DNA of 64,000 bases, taken from positions 4,075,532-4,139,531 of the forward strand of contig NZ_OZ244111.1 in assembly GCF_965215655.1 (NCBI RefSeq), in the 5' to 3' direction. The stretch comes from Nioella sp965215655 (GTDB taxonomy: Bacteria; Pseudomonadota; Alphaproteobacteria; Rhodobacterales; Rhodobacteraceae). The position numbers were made by a program, and so were the translations under genes. Shown piece after piece: positions 42,743 to 50,191 of this stretch (positions are counted from its first letter, which is position 1; every line of letters begins with the position of its first letter). Below the pieces are notes generated by a model, which made no database searches, was not told the DNA's origin, and worked only from the letters and a program-made list of their open reading frames with translations.

Positions 42743-44368
42743 ATGAGATTTCATATATTTGCGGTTGGTGTTTTGACGGCGGGCATGGCCCATGCCGACG
42801 ATATTCCCGTACGCGCCGACGTGACCCACGCCACGATCTACGGCGGCGCAGCAGAGGTGACGCGACAGGCGACAGTGACCATCCCCGAAGGGGCCCACCG
42901 GGTGCTGGTCCCGGTCCCGCCCTACATGCAGGACGCTGGCGTTGTCAGCGCGGCGCTGTCCGATGGCACCCCGCTTGGCCCGGTGCGTCTGGAATTGGCC
43001 CCCGGTTTCGAGGATGGCCAGTTCGACACGCCTGCACAGGCCGCCTTGCGCGCCCGGATCGAGGCGCTGGAGGCCGAGATCGAAGAGGCAGAGGATCAGC
43101 TTGCCCATATTGAAGCGGGGCTTGGCACGATTGCCCTGCAACGTCGCTATCTGGAAAGCTACGCCGCCAGCGGCTCAGGCGAGGTCACGTCACCTGACGC
43201 CATTGGCTCGGTGCTGAGCGTGCTTGGTCAGCAAATGGCGGTGCTGACGGCGGAGCTTCTGGAAAGCGAACAGCAGCGGGATGAACAGCGTGCCGCGATC
43301 GTTGAACTGCAAGGGAATCTCGGCGAAGCAGAGGCAGCGTTGCGTGCGCTTTATCCGCTTGGGGCGGACAGCATCGCGTTGGCGATTCCGGTAGAGGTGA
43401 CGGAAGACGCCGACCTGAGCCTCGCCCTGACCTATCTGGCCAGTGGCTTTGGCTGGGACATGACCTACACCGCAAGACTGTCAACCGAGGATGGCGCGCT
43501 GACGCTGGCGCGCACCGCGCGGTTGGAAACCGTCCTGCCAGACCGGTGGGAGGAGGTCGCCCTGACCCTGTCCGGCGAGGAATGGGGGCAAGTGCTGGAC
43601 ATGACGGGCGTCTGGCCCTCGCCTGCGCGGATCGAAGAAGAACGCCCGCCAGAGATTGTCCAGGATCGGATTGCAGGCGGGGCCTTTGTCGCGCCGGTGA
43701 TGGAACCGGTGATAGTCAGCGAAGAGGCCGCCTCGTTCGACAGTTTCGGCCTGTCCTTCAACGCCACTGTCGCCACCCCCCAAACCCTCAGCGAGGGCGC
43801 GGACACGCTGGTGCCCTTCGATACGCTCAGCTTCGACCCGGAGGTGACCATCGAGGCCAATCCCCGCCATGACGACACGGCCTTCCTGGTGGCACGGGCC
43901 GAGAACACAACCGGCCAACCGTTGATCCCCGGTGAAATGGCCGTTTACCGCGACGCGGCGTTTCTGGCCGATGAATACATGGACACCATCCCGCCCGGTG
44001 GCGAACTGGAATTGCCCTTCGGGTCCGTCGATCACCTGCAACTCTTCTGGCGGGATCTGTCGCGGAATGAGGGCGACGAGGGCTTCTTCAACCGGTCCAA
44101 CGTGCAGCGGCAGGTGGTGGAATTTGGCGTCACCAATGTCTCGGACCAGCCGGAGGATGTGCGCATCCTCTATGCGGTGCCATACACGGAACAGGACGAC
44201 CTGGAACTTGATCTAACCCTCTCCGTCCCTCCAAGCGTCGAAAATCTCGACGGGCGGCGCGGCATCCATGCCTGGGATCTGATCGTCGGGCCGGGGGAAA
44301 CCCGCACCATCCGGATGGAGGCCGAGATGTCCTGGCCGGAAGGGTATGACCTTTATTGGCGTCCGTAA
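42743..44368 (+). CDS. Secreted DUF4139 domain-containing protein
   Basis: A 541-residue protein with signal peptide RFHIFAVGVLTAGMAHA. The N-terminal DUF4140-like part (VTHATIYGGAAEVTRQATVT) is followed by a coiled coil (ARIEALEAEIEEAEDQLAHI), and the C-terminal DUF4139 beta-rich region ends with DGRRGIHAWDLIVGPGETRT and WPEGYDLYWRP. It looks like an envelope protein with beta domains; no function is established for the family. The ribosome site lies in a hairpin. Confidence 0.88.
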   Translation: MRFHIFAVGVLTAGMAHADDIPVRADVTHATIYGGAAEVTRQATVTIPEGAHRVLVPVPPYMQDAGVVSAALSDGTPLGPVRLELAPGFEDGQFDTPAQAALRARIEALEAEIEEAEDQLAHIEAGLGTIALQRRYLESYAASGSGEVTSPDAIGSVLSVLGQQMAVLTAELLESEQQRDEQRAAIVELQGNLGEAEAALRALYPLGADSIALAIPVEVTEDADLSLALTYLASGFGWDMTYTARLSTEDGALTLARTARLETVLPDRWEEVALTLSGEEWGQVLDMTGVWPSPARIEEERPPEIVQDRIAGGAFVAPVMEPVIVSEEAASFDSFGLSFNATVATPQTLSEGADTLVPFDTLSFDPEVTIEANPRHDDTAFLVARAENTTGQPLIPGEMAVYRDAAFLADEYMDTIPPGGELELPFGSVDHLQLFWRDLSRNEGDEGFFNRSNVQRQVVEFGVTNVSDQPEDVRILYAVPYTEQDDLELDLTLSVPPSVENLDGRRGIHAWDLIVGPGETRTIRMEAEMSWPEGYDLYWRP

Positions 44369-44384
44369 GCGATAGGGCCGGGCG

Positions 44385-44696
44385 TCAGAACCGCTCGGCC
44401 CGCAACACTTCGCAATCGGTGACACTGACCACGCCGATATGACGTTCAACCACCTCGAAGGCGGCATCAAGCAGCGCGTCCAGCCGCTCGGGCTTGATGA
44501 TGCAGACAACGGCCAGCATCCCACCTGCCCGGCTGACCTGCCCGGCGCGGCTCCACTCCCCTGAGCGGCCCGAACCACCCTTAACGGGCAGGATGGTGTA
44601 CCCGGTCACATCCGCCTTGCGCAGTGCCTCGGTCAGGCGGCGTTCCATCATCGATTCGATGATGATCTCGACACGTTTTGCCTTGTGGGTCTGCAT
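44385..44696 (-). CDS. sbtB: PII-like regulator, SbtB type
   Basis: A 103-residue protein of the PII/CutA-like superfamily. It has VEIIIESMMERRLTEALRKA, the short T-loop-like region YTILPVKGGSGRSGEWSRAG, and IKPERLDALLDAAFEVVERH with a terminal VVSVTDCEVLRAERF, matching PII-like partners of SbtA. It starts three bases after the sbtA stop and would bind adenine nucleotides and gate the bicarbonate transporter. It has no C-terminal CGPxGC redox loop as in some cyanobacterial SbtB. Confidence 0.88.
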   Translation of the reverse strand: MQTHKAKRVEIIIESMMERRLTEALRKADVTGYTILPVKGGSGRSGEWSRAGQVSRAGGMLAVVCIIKPERLDALLDAAFEVVERHIGVVSVTDCEVLRAERF

Positions 44697-44699
44697 GGG

Positions 44700-45686
44700 T
44701 CAGCCTCCGGTCACGGTGCGGGCAATCGCCAGGTAGATCGGAATGCCCAGGGTCAGGTTGAAGGGGAAGGTGACGCCAAGCGACAGCGTCAGGTAGATCG
44801 ACGGATTCGCCTCTGGCAGGGCCACGCGCATGGCCGCTGGCACCGCGATGTAAGAGGCCGAGGCCGACAGCACCATGAACAGCGCCACACCCCCCGCCGA
44901 CAGGCCGATCAGCATCCCGGCGGCAAGGCCAAACAGACTGCCTACCAGCGGCATTACGATCCCGAAGGCCAGCAGGCCCGGCCGCAGAACCCCCGCTGCG
45001 CTGCGCAGACCGCGCCCGGCAACCAGCCCCATATCCAGCAGGAACAGGCAGAGCACGCCTTGGAACGGCGCCACGATGAAGCTTTCGATCCGGGCCAGCC
45101 CCTCCGCCCCGGTGATCGCGCCGATCAGGAACGACCCGATCAGCAGCACGATGGAGCCATTGAGCAGGATCTCCCGCAGCAGCTCGCCATCCATCTCTTC
45201 GCTGTTCGATTTGTCACCGTAGCGCGCGATCAGCCACAGGGCGGCAAGGATCGCCGGGGCCTCCATCGCGGCGGCGACGGCGACCATGAAGCCTTCGCCC
45301 GCCAACCCCGCAGAATCGAGCACCGAGGTGCCCGCCACGAAGGTCACGATAGAGATCGACCCGTAATGCGCGGCGACGGCGGCGGCGTTGGTGACGTCCA
45401 GCCCCGACATGACGCGCAGCAAGGCGAAGGCGACCAACGGCAGAACGAAGGACAACACCACGCCCGCGACCAAAGACAGGACCAGCGTCGTGTCCACCCC
45501 GTGCGAGGCCACACTTGCCCCACCCTTGAAGCCAATGGCAAACAGCAGATAGAGCGACATGGCCTTGGCCACGGCCTCTGGCACCGTCAGGTCGGATCTC
45601 GCATAGGCGGCAGCGAATCCAAGCACGAAAAAGAGGATGATGGGCGACAGCAGATTTTCTGCCGCCAGCGAAAGTATCTGGTCCAT
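44700..45686 (-). CDS. sbtA: SbtA-type sodium-dependent bicarbonate transporter
   Basis: A 328-residue inner-membrane protein with about ten segments. Features include SLYLLFAIGFKGGASVASHG, DVTNAAAVAAHYGSISIVTF and, in the second half, FVVLSASAS-like VLSASASYIAVPAAMRVALP, typical of the SbtA family (DUF897). It is 56 bases downstream of a beta-carbonic anhydrase and directly upstream of the PII-like gene, giving a bicarbonate supply module. Substrate follows from the family and context. Confidence 0.9.
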   Translation of the reverse strand: MDQILSLAAENLLSPIILFFVLGFAAAYARSDLTVPEAVAKAMSLYLLFAIGFKGGASVASHGVDTTLVLSLVAGVVLSFVLPLVAFALLRVMSGLDVTNAAAVAAHYGSISIVTFVAGTSVLDSAGLAGEGFMVAVAAAMEAPAILAALWLIARYGDKSNSEEMDGELLREILLNGSIVLLIGSFLIGAITGAEGLARIESFIVAPFQGVLCLFLLDMGLVAGRGLRSAAGVLRPGLLAFGIVMPLVGSLFGLAAGMLIGLSAGGVALFMVLSASASYIAVPAAMRVALPEANPSIYLTLSLGVTFPFNLTLGIPIYLAIARTVTGG

Positions 45687-45742
45687 GTCGTCCCCACATT
45701 CCGACGGGTTGTTCAGTAGCCGCAGAACGGTTCCGAAATTCC

Positions 45743-46393
45743 CTACACTTTTACAAAGGAATTAGTGCCGGGATCGTACATTTCCAAGGCCCCGGATGCG
45801 ATTTCATTCCACAGCCCATGCAGGCTGAGGCGTCCACCCTCGACAGCGTCGGCCACGAAGGGGAAGGTCATCAGGTTGGCCAGAGACACCAATACCGATC
45901 GCTTCTCCAATTCCTGCTGGCGCTCATCTTCATCGGTGATATCGGCGGTCTCTTCACAGGCGGGACGCAGGATATCCATCCAGCGGCCCACGAAACTGGT
46001 GGGCTGCTCAAGTTCGGGCGCATTGCCCGACACCATCTGGATGCACCCGTTTACGCCGCCGCAGTTGGAATGGCCCAGAACCATGATGTTGGCGACCTTC
46101 AGCGCCGTGACCGCATATTCCACCGCCGCGGATGTGCCGTGGTGATCGCCATCGGGTGCATAGGGTGGCACCAGGTTGGCGATGTTGCGGTGAATGAAGA
46201 ACTCGCCCGATTCAGCCCCGAAGATCGAGGTGACATGTACCCGGCTGTCGCAGCAGGAAATCACCATGGCGCGGGGACGCTGGCCTTCCTCTGCAAGGCG
46301 GCGAAACCAGGCCTGGTTCTCGGAAAATTCGGTTGCTTTCCAGCTGTGATAGCGCCGTGTCAGGTATGTCGGCAGGGGGGAAACGTGTTTCAT
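45743..46393 (-). CDS. Beta-class carbonic anhydrase
   Basis: Interconverts CO2 and bicarbonate. The 216-residue protein has the zinc cysteine and aspartate-arginine pair in VISCCDSRVHVTSIFGAESG, then EFFIHRNIANLVPPY and the zinc histidine and cysteine in MVLGHSNCGGVNGCIQMVSG. It heads a minus-strand cluster carbonic anhydrase-sbtA-sbtB, so it likely works with bicarbonate uptake. Confidence 0.96.
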   Translation of the reverse strand: MKHVSPLPTYLTRRYHSWKATEFSENQAWFRRLAEEGQRPRAMVISCCDSRVHVTSIFGAESGEFFIHRNIANLVPPYAPDGDHHGTSAAVEYAVTALKVANIMVLGHSNCGGVNGCIQMVSGNAPELEQPTSFVGRWMDILRPACEETADITDEDERQQELEKRSVLVSLANLMTFPFVADAVEGGRLSLHGLWNEIASGALEMYDPGTNSFVKV

Positions 46394-46534
46394 CTAGCGT
46401 CCTCTGTCGTCGCGTCGACCCTGATAGGCTGCATTCCCCGAAAGTTCGAGGTTTTTTTGGTCGCGGACCTAACAGTTTCTTCAGCAAGCCGGGGCACAGT
46501 CCCCCTATCCGTGGGGGCGGAAGTGGAGTGAGTG

Positions 46535-46912
46535 ATGGAGCAGGATGTAAGCAGGCTGCGGCCGGAAGAACCCGCGCGGTTCAATCCCGAACGGCTGGAA
46601 CACCTTTGTGACGAAATAGGGGAAATCCGCGCAGAGCATGAAGTTGCCAGCGCGTTGCAGGCGATCAACCTGCATCTTCAGACGATCCGGCACCTGCATC
46701 CGGTCGGGGCCAAATTGTTGCGCCCGGTCCGCAATCTGGCCGCAGCCTCGGACCGGATCGGCATGGCAACACTGGCTCGGGTGGCCCGCGATGTGCTGGC
46801 CTGTATCGGCAGCGGCGATCAGGTGGCCCTTGCCGCCACCCATGCCCGTTTGCTGCGGGTCGGCGAAAGATCCATCCATGCAATCTGGGATCTGGAGGAT
46901 GTCACCGGCTGA
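46535..46912 (+). CDS. Small conserved-type hypothetical protein
   Basis: A 125-residue soluble, mostly helical protein (for example FNPERLEHLCDEIGEIRAEH, ALQAINLHLQTIRHLHPVGA, LLRPVRNLAAASDRIGMATL). GTGGAGTG lies just before the ATG. It has no signal peptide or known motif. It is divergent from the carbonic anhydrase and 57 bases upstream of the aminopeptidase gene. Function unknown. Confidence 0.75.
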   Translation: MEQDVSRLRPEEPARFNPERLEHLCDEIGEIRAEHEVASALQAINLHLQTIRHLHPVGAKLLRPVRNLAAASDRIGMATLARVARDVLACIGSGDQVALAATHARLLRVGERSIHAIWDLEDVTG

Positions 46913-46969
46913 TCAACCTTGCAGACACAGCCCGTCACGTTAGGTTGTCGCCAGCCATTTTTGTGACGG

Positions 46970-48364
46970 ATGACCATGGACAGACGTTTTTCCCCCGCCG
47001 ATCCCGGCGCGATCCCGGTAACCTGTATCGACCCCGATGCGCTGGATGCCTCGCTTGCGGAACTGCCCGCCGCACATTCCGCCTGGGCGCGGTCGACCGG
47101 CTTTGCCGCAGGTCTTGGGGAAACCTGTCTGCTGCCGGATGCGGATGGCGGCATCGCCCACGTCCTGCTTGGACGTGGCACCGCCGACGCACGGGCCCGC
47201 AAGCGCTTTGCACTCGGGGCGGCACTGGCAGGATTGCCGGAGGGCACCTACAGAATCGCGGATGGTCTTCCCAAGGCCGAACAGGAAGAGGCCGCGCTTG
47301 GCTGGCTGCTCTCAGGCTACCGCTTTGGCCGGTACAAGAACGCCCCCGTGCCGAAAGCGCAGCTTGTCGCGCCAGAAGGGCTGGACGCCCCCGCACTGGA
47401 AAATATCGCAGCGGGCGAGGCACTGACCCGCGACCTGATCAACACCCCGGCCAGCGATATGGGCCCGGATCAGCTGGAGACTGCCGTTCATGGCTTGGCA
47501 GAGCAGTTTGGAGCCTCCGTTTCCGTCATCAGGGGCGATAACCTGCTGACCGCCAATTTCCCGATGATCCACGCCGTCGGCCGCGCCGCCGCACAGAAAC
47601 CGCGTCTGATCGAGATGACCTGGGGCAGCACCGGCCCGCTCGTCACGCTGGTCGGCAAGGGTGTCTGTTTCGACACCGGAGGGCTGAACCTCAAACCCGG
47701 CGCCTCCATGGGCCTGATGAAGAAGGACATGGGCGGATCGGCCACGGTCCTTGGCCTTGCGCGGATGATCATGGGGGCGGGGACGCCCCTGCGCCTGCGC
47801 GTCCTGATCCCGGCGGTGGAAAACGCGGTGGCGGGCAATGCCTTCCGCCCCGGTGACATCCTGACCGCACGCAATGGCCTGACGGTCGAGATCAACAACA
47901 CCGATGCCGAGGGGCGGCTTGTGCTGGCCGATGCGCTGGCGCTGGCCAGCGAAACACCCCCCGATCTGCTGATCTGCATGGCCACCCTGACCGGCGCCGC
48001 GCGGGTCGCGGTCGGGCCGGATATCGCGCCGTTCTATACCGACGATGACGGGCTCGCCGGGACGCTGACCGCCTCTGCAACTCGCGTCGCGGACCCGGTC
48101 TGGCGGATGCCCTTCCACACTCCCTACGAGGCGATGATCGAACCCGGCATCGCCGATCTGGACAATGCCCCGAAGGGCGGCTTCGCAGGGTCCATCACCG
48201 CCGCACTCTTCCTGCGCCGCTTTGCCAAGGATGCCCCGCGCTTCGCCCATTTCGACATCTACGGCTGGCAGCCCGCCGACGCCCCCGCCCGGCCCAAGGG
48301 CGGTGTCGGGCAGGCCGCGCGCGCGATCTTCGCCGCATTGCCCGAGGTTCTCAGCAATGACTGA
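46970..48364 (+). CDS. Leucyl aminopeptidase family protein (M17)
   Basis: A 464-residue two-zinc aminopeptidase. The catalytic half has LVTLVGKGVCFDTGGLNLKP and KKDMGGSATVLGLARMIM, then EINNTDAEGRLVLADALALA, the M17 signature, and the end FAHFDIYGWQPADAPARPKG. It trims N-terminal residues in the cytoplasm. Its stop overlaps the downstream NlpC/P60 gene start by eight bases, so the two are coupled, an association seen elsewhere in this family. Confidence 0.95.
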   Translation: MTMDRRFSPADPGAIPVTCIDPDALDASLAELPAAHSAWARSTGFAAGLGETCLLPDADGGIAHVLLGRGTADARARKRFALGAALAGLPEGTYRIADGLPKAEQEEAALGWLLSGYRFGRYKNAPVPKAQLVAPEGLDAPALENIAAGEALTRDLINTPASDMGPDQLETAVHGLAEQFGASVSVIRGDNLLTANFPMIHAVGRAAAQKPRLIEMTWGSTGPLVTLVGKGVCFDTGGLNLKPGASMGLMKKDMGGSATVLGLARMIMGAGTPLRLRVLIPAVENAVAGNAFRPGDILTARNGLTVEINNTDAEGRLVLADALALASETPPDLLICMATLTGAARVAVGPDIAPFYTDDDGLAGTLTASATRVADPVWRMPFHTPYEAMIEPGIADLDNAPKGGFAGSITAALFLRRFAKDAPRFAHFDIYGWQPADAPARPKGGVGQAARAIFAALPEVLSND

Positions 48365-49196
48365 TCCCCGTATCACCCCAACCAATGGCCGCGTGGCGCA
48401 TGTCAGCCTCGAAGGCCAGGTCGAGGCCGAGAAATTCGTGCAGGGCCGTCGGATGATGGTGATGCAGCCGATGGCCAACATCACCGACGAACCGCGCGGC
48501 AAGCGTGTCAGCCAGTTGCTGTTCGGCGAGGTCTTTCACGTGCTGGAAACCGATGATGGCTTCGCCTTCGGGCAGGCCGAACGGGACGGGCAGGTGGGCT
48601 ACATGCTGTCCGGCGCGCTGGCCTCGCCCGAGCAGCCGACCCACTGGATTACGGCCCCCGCCACGCATCTCTACCCCAAGCCCGATCTCAAGGCCCCGCC
48701 CGAGGTCGCCATTTTCTTCGGCTCTCAGGTCAAGGTGGTGGGGGAACGCGACGACTATGTCCGCATCCACACCGGCCACTTCATCCCGCGCCCGCATCTG
48801 CAACCGGTCCGCGCCCGCTTTGGCGACCCTGTCGGGGTGGCGGACCTGTTCCTTGGCTCGCCTTACCTGTGGGGCGGGTCCAGCCGGTGGGGCATCGACT
48901 GCTCCGGCCTTGTGCAGATGGCCCTGCTGGCCTGCGGCGTCGATTGCCCGCGCGACAGCGATCAGCAGATGGTGTTGGGACGAGAGCTGCACCACGGAGA
49001 ACCGTTCGTGCGCGGCGATCTGGTGTTCTGGCAAGGGCATGTGGGCTTCATGGCGAATGAACGGATGTTGCTGCACGCCAATGCCACCCATATGGCCGTG
49101 GCCTATGAGCCGCTGAAAGATGCCGCCGCCCGGATCGAAGACAAGGGCGAAGGCCCGATCACGGCGCGGCGCAGGTTTCTGAAACCCGGCGGCTGA
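48357..49196 (+). CDS. NlpC/P60 family peptidase with SH3-like N-terminus
   Basis: A 279-residue cysteine peptidase. An N-terminal SH3-like region (LLFGEVFHVLETDDGFAFGQ, VKVVGERDDYVRIHTGHFIP) precedes the catalytic domain with GSPYLWGGSSRWGIDCSGLV (the cysteine in DCSG), GDLVFWQGHVGFMANERMLL (histidine) and HANATHMAVAYEPL. It should cut peptide bonds within peptidoglycan stems. The absence of a clear signal peptide suggests a cytoplasmic role in recycling of muropeptides. It overlaps the aminopeptidase by eight bases. Confidence 0.9.
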   Translation: MTDPRITPTNGRVAHVSLEGQVEAEKFVQGRRMMVMQPMANITDEPRGKRVSQLLFGEVFHVLETDDGFAFGQAERDGQVGYMLSGALASPEQPTHWITAPATHLYPKPDLKAPPEVAIFFGSQVKVVGERDDYVRIHTGHFIPRPHLQPVRARFGDPVGVADLFLGSPYLWGGSSRWGIDCSGLVQMALLACGVDCPRDSDQQMVLGRELHHGEPFVRGDLVFWQGHVGFMANERMLLHANATHMAVAYEPLKDAAARIEDKGEGPITARRRFLKPGG

Positions 49197-49200
49197 GGCG

Positions 49201-49545
49201 CTATTCCACCGCCCGGATCAGCTTGCGTTCCAGAACCCGCAACACCGTTTTCAGGTCGTGCCCGCGTTTCAGGATGCGCCCGTCCATGCCGATGACGGAA
49301 TACTGCCCCTGCCGGTCGCGCAGCTTCGGGCGCTTTTCGACCCGGTAGATGGGATGTTCCGCTGTGCGCCGGAAGACGGAAAAGACCGCCACCTCCCTCA
49401 GGCAGGATATCCCGTAATCGCGCCATTCACCGGCAGCCACCATGCGCCCGTAAAGGCCCAGGATAACGCCAAGCTCCGTCCGGTGAAACGCCACCTGTTC
49501 CGGCTGCGGGGGGACTGGACCCATGGGCTGAATTTGCATGTCCAT
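49201..49545 (-). CDS. DUF2794 domain protein
   Basis: About 114 residues, covering the DUF2794 core: VAFHRTELGVILGLYGRMVA, WRDYGISCLREVAVFSVFRR, IYRVEKRPKLRDRQGQYSVI and the C-terminal LKRGHDLKTVLRVLERKL. This small domain is common in alphaproteobacteria and has no assigned role. The start at ATG 49545 is the first in the conserved part; the open frame continues upstream to 49719 without recognisable content. It converges with the NlpC/P60 gene. Confidence 0.88.
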   Translation of the reverse strand: MDMQIQPMGPVPPQPEQVAFHRTELGVILGLYGRMVAAGEWRDYGISCLREVAVFSVFRRTAEHPIYRVEKRPKLRDRQGQYSVIGMDGRILKRGHDLKTVLRVLERKLIRAVE

Positions 49546-49753
49546 GATGCAAGCTTGGCCCTCATGTCGCGACTTATCAAGACCTGCCCTGCAATTGCCA
49601 CGAAAGAGCCGCTGGATTTTCCCGCGACCTCCCTCAATTCGCCCTGCCACGATGCCAAACATAACCTTGTAGTGACGAGCATAGTCTCGCCCCCGGCGGA
49701 TCGGTTTTCTTGCCCCCACCCAGTCCGGTCTGCCGGGGGACTACACCAAACAG
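49546..49753. other. Intergenic region upstream of DUF2794
   Basis: This stretch and the 49790-50055 stretch carry no supported protein gene. The first part holds AGTCC...GGACT pairing near 49721-49742 right before the terminator at 49758-49787. It could be the body of a small RNA. Confidence 0.35.
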
Positions 49754-49757
49754 AAAA

Positions 49758-49787
49758 GGCCCCGCGCGAGAGTGCCGGGGCCTTTTT
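49758..49787. terminator. Bidirectional terminator-like hairpin without an obvious gene
   Basis: GGCCCCG (49758-49764) pairs with CGGGGCC (49776-49782), preceded by AAAA and followed by TTTTT. No annotated gene ends here on either strand, which suggests an unrecognised small RNA. Confidence 0.75.
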
Positions 49788-49809
49788 GCTTGATGAGGGA
49801 TTCGAGGCG

Positions 49810-49845
49810 GCACCAACAGGAACCCTTGAGATGGTCCCTTGGTGC
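49810..49845. other. Strong nested hairpin, candidate structured RNA
   Basis: GCACCAA (49810-49816) pairs with TTGGTGC (49839-49845), and inside it GGAACC can pair with GGTCCC. Just beyond is the 12-base palindrome CCTTGATCAAGG (around 49859-49870). With the terminator at 49758 this resembles a minus-strand small RNA, or an element on the plus strand. Not a recognised RNA family. Confidence 0.4.
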
Positions 49846-50055
49846 AGAGCGTTCCAGCTCCTTGATCAAGGCTCACTGGTCAAAGCGCGGTGGAGCGGCG
49901 CAGGTGATCACACCCACTCGATCTGGGCAGCTTCAAAGGTGTTTCGGATCGGGACAGACGGTTTCTGCCGAAGGGAGGAGAGAGCTCGGGGCGCAGGCCA
50001 GCCGTTCACACCGATTTCTGGTTCGTATCGACGTCTCAACCGCCCCGTTTTGTCT

Positions 50056-50102
50056 GCACGCCCGGTGTACAGGGGGTGTACGGGGGGCACCCCCCTCTTT
50101 TC
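50056..50102 (+). repeat. GGTGTAC tandem-unit element, copy 2 (two units)
   Basis: GCACGCCC followed by GGTGTACAGG and GGGTGTACGG, then GGGGCACCCCCCTCTTTT. It matches the copy at 12692-12747, which has three units. The GGGGGTG/CACCCCC arms with the T-rich tail look terminator-like. It lies about 90 bases before gpmI. Confidence 0.6.
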
Positions 50103-50191
50103 GAGCGTATCGCGCATCCGCCCTGTAGAGGTTGCGTGTGCCTCCCGGCGGGCCTAGAACGCGGGTAAGTGTTGTGAAAAAGGGGTCTCTC

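Noticed and set aside
49634..49876. Minus-strand small open frame upstream of DUF2794
   Set aside because: It spans the orphan terminator hairpin and has no ribosome site; more consistent with non-coding sequence.
49790..49920. Possible tRNA or SRP RNA
   Set aside because: The hairpins do not give a cloverleaf, there is no GGTTCGAATCC T-arm with matching acceptor stem, and the conserved SRP core GGTCAGGTCCGGAAGGAAGC is missing.
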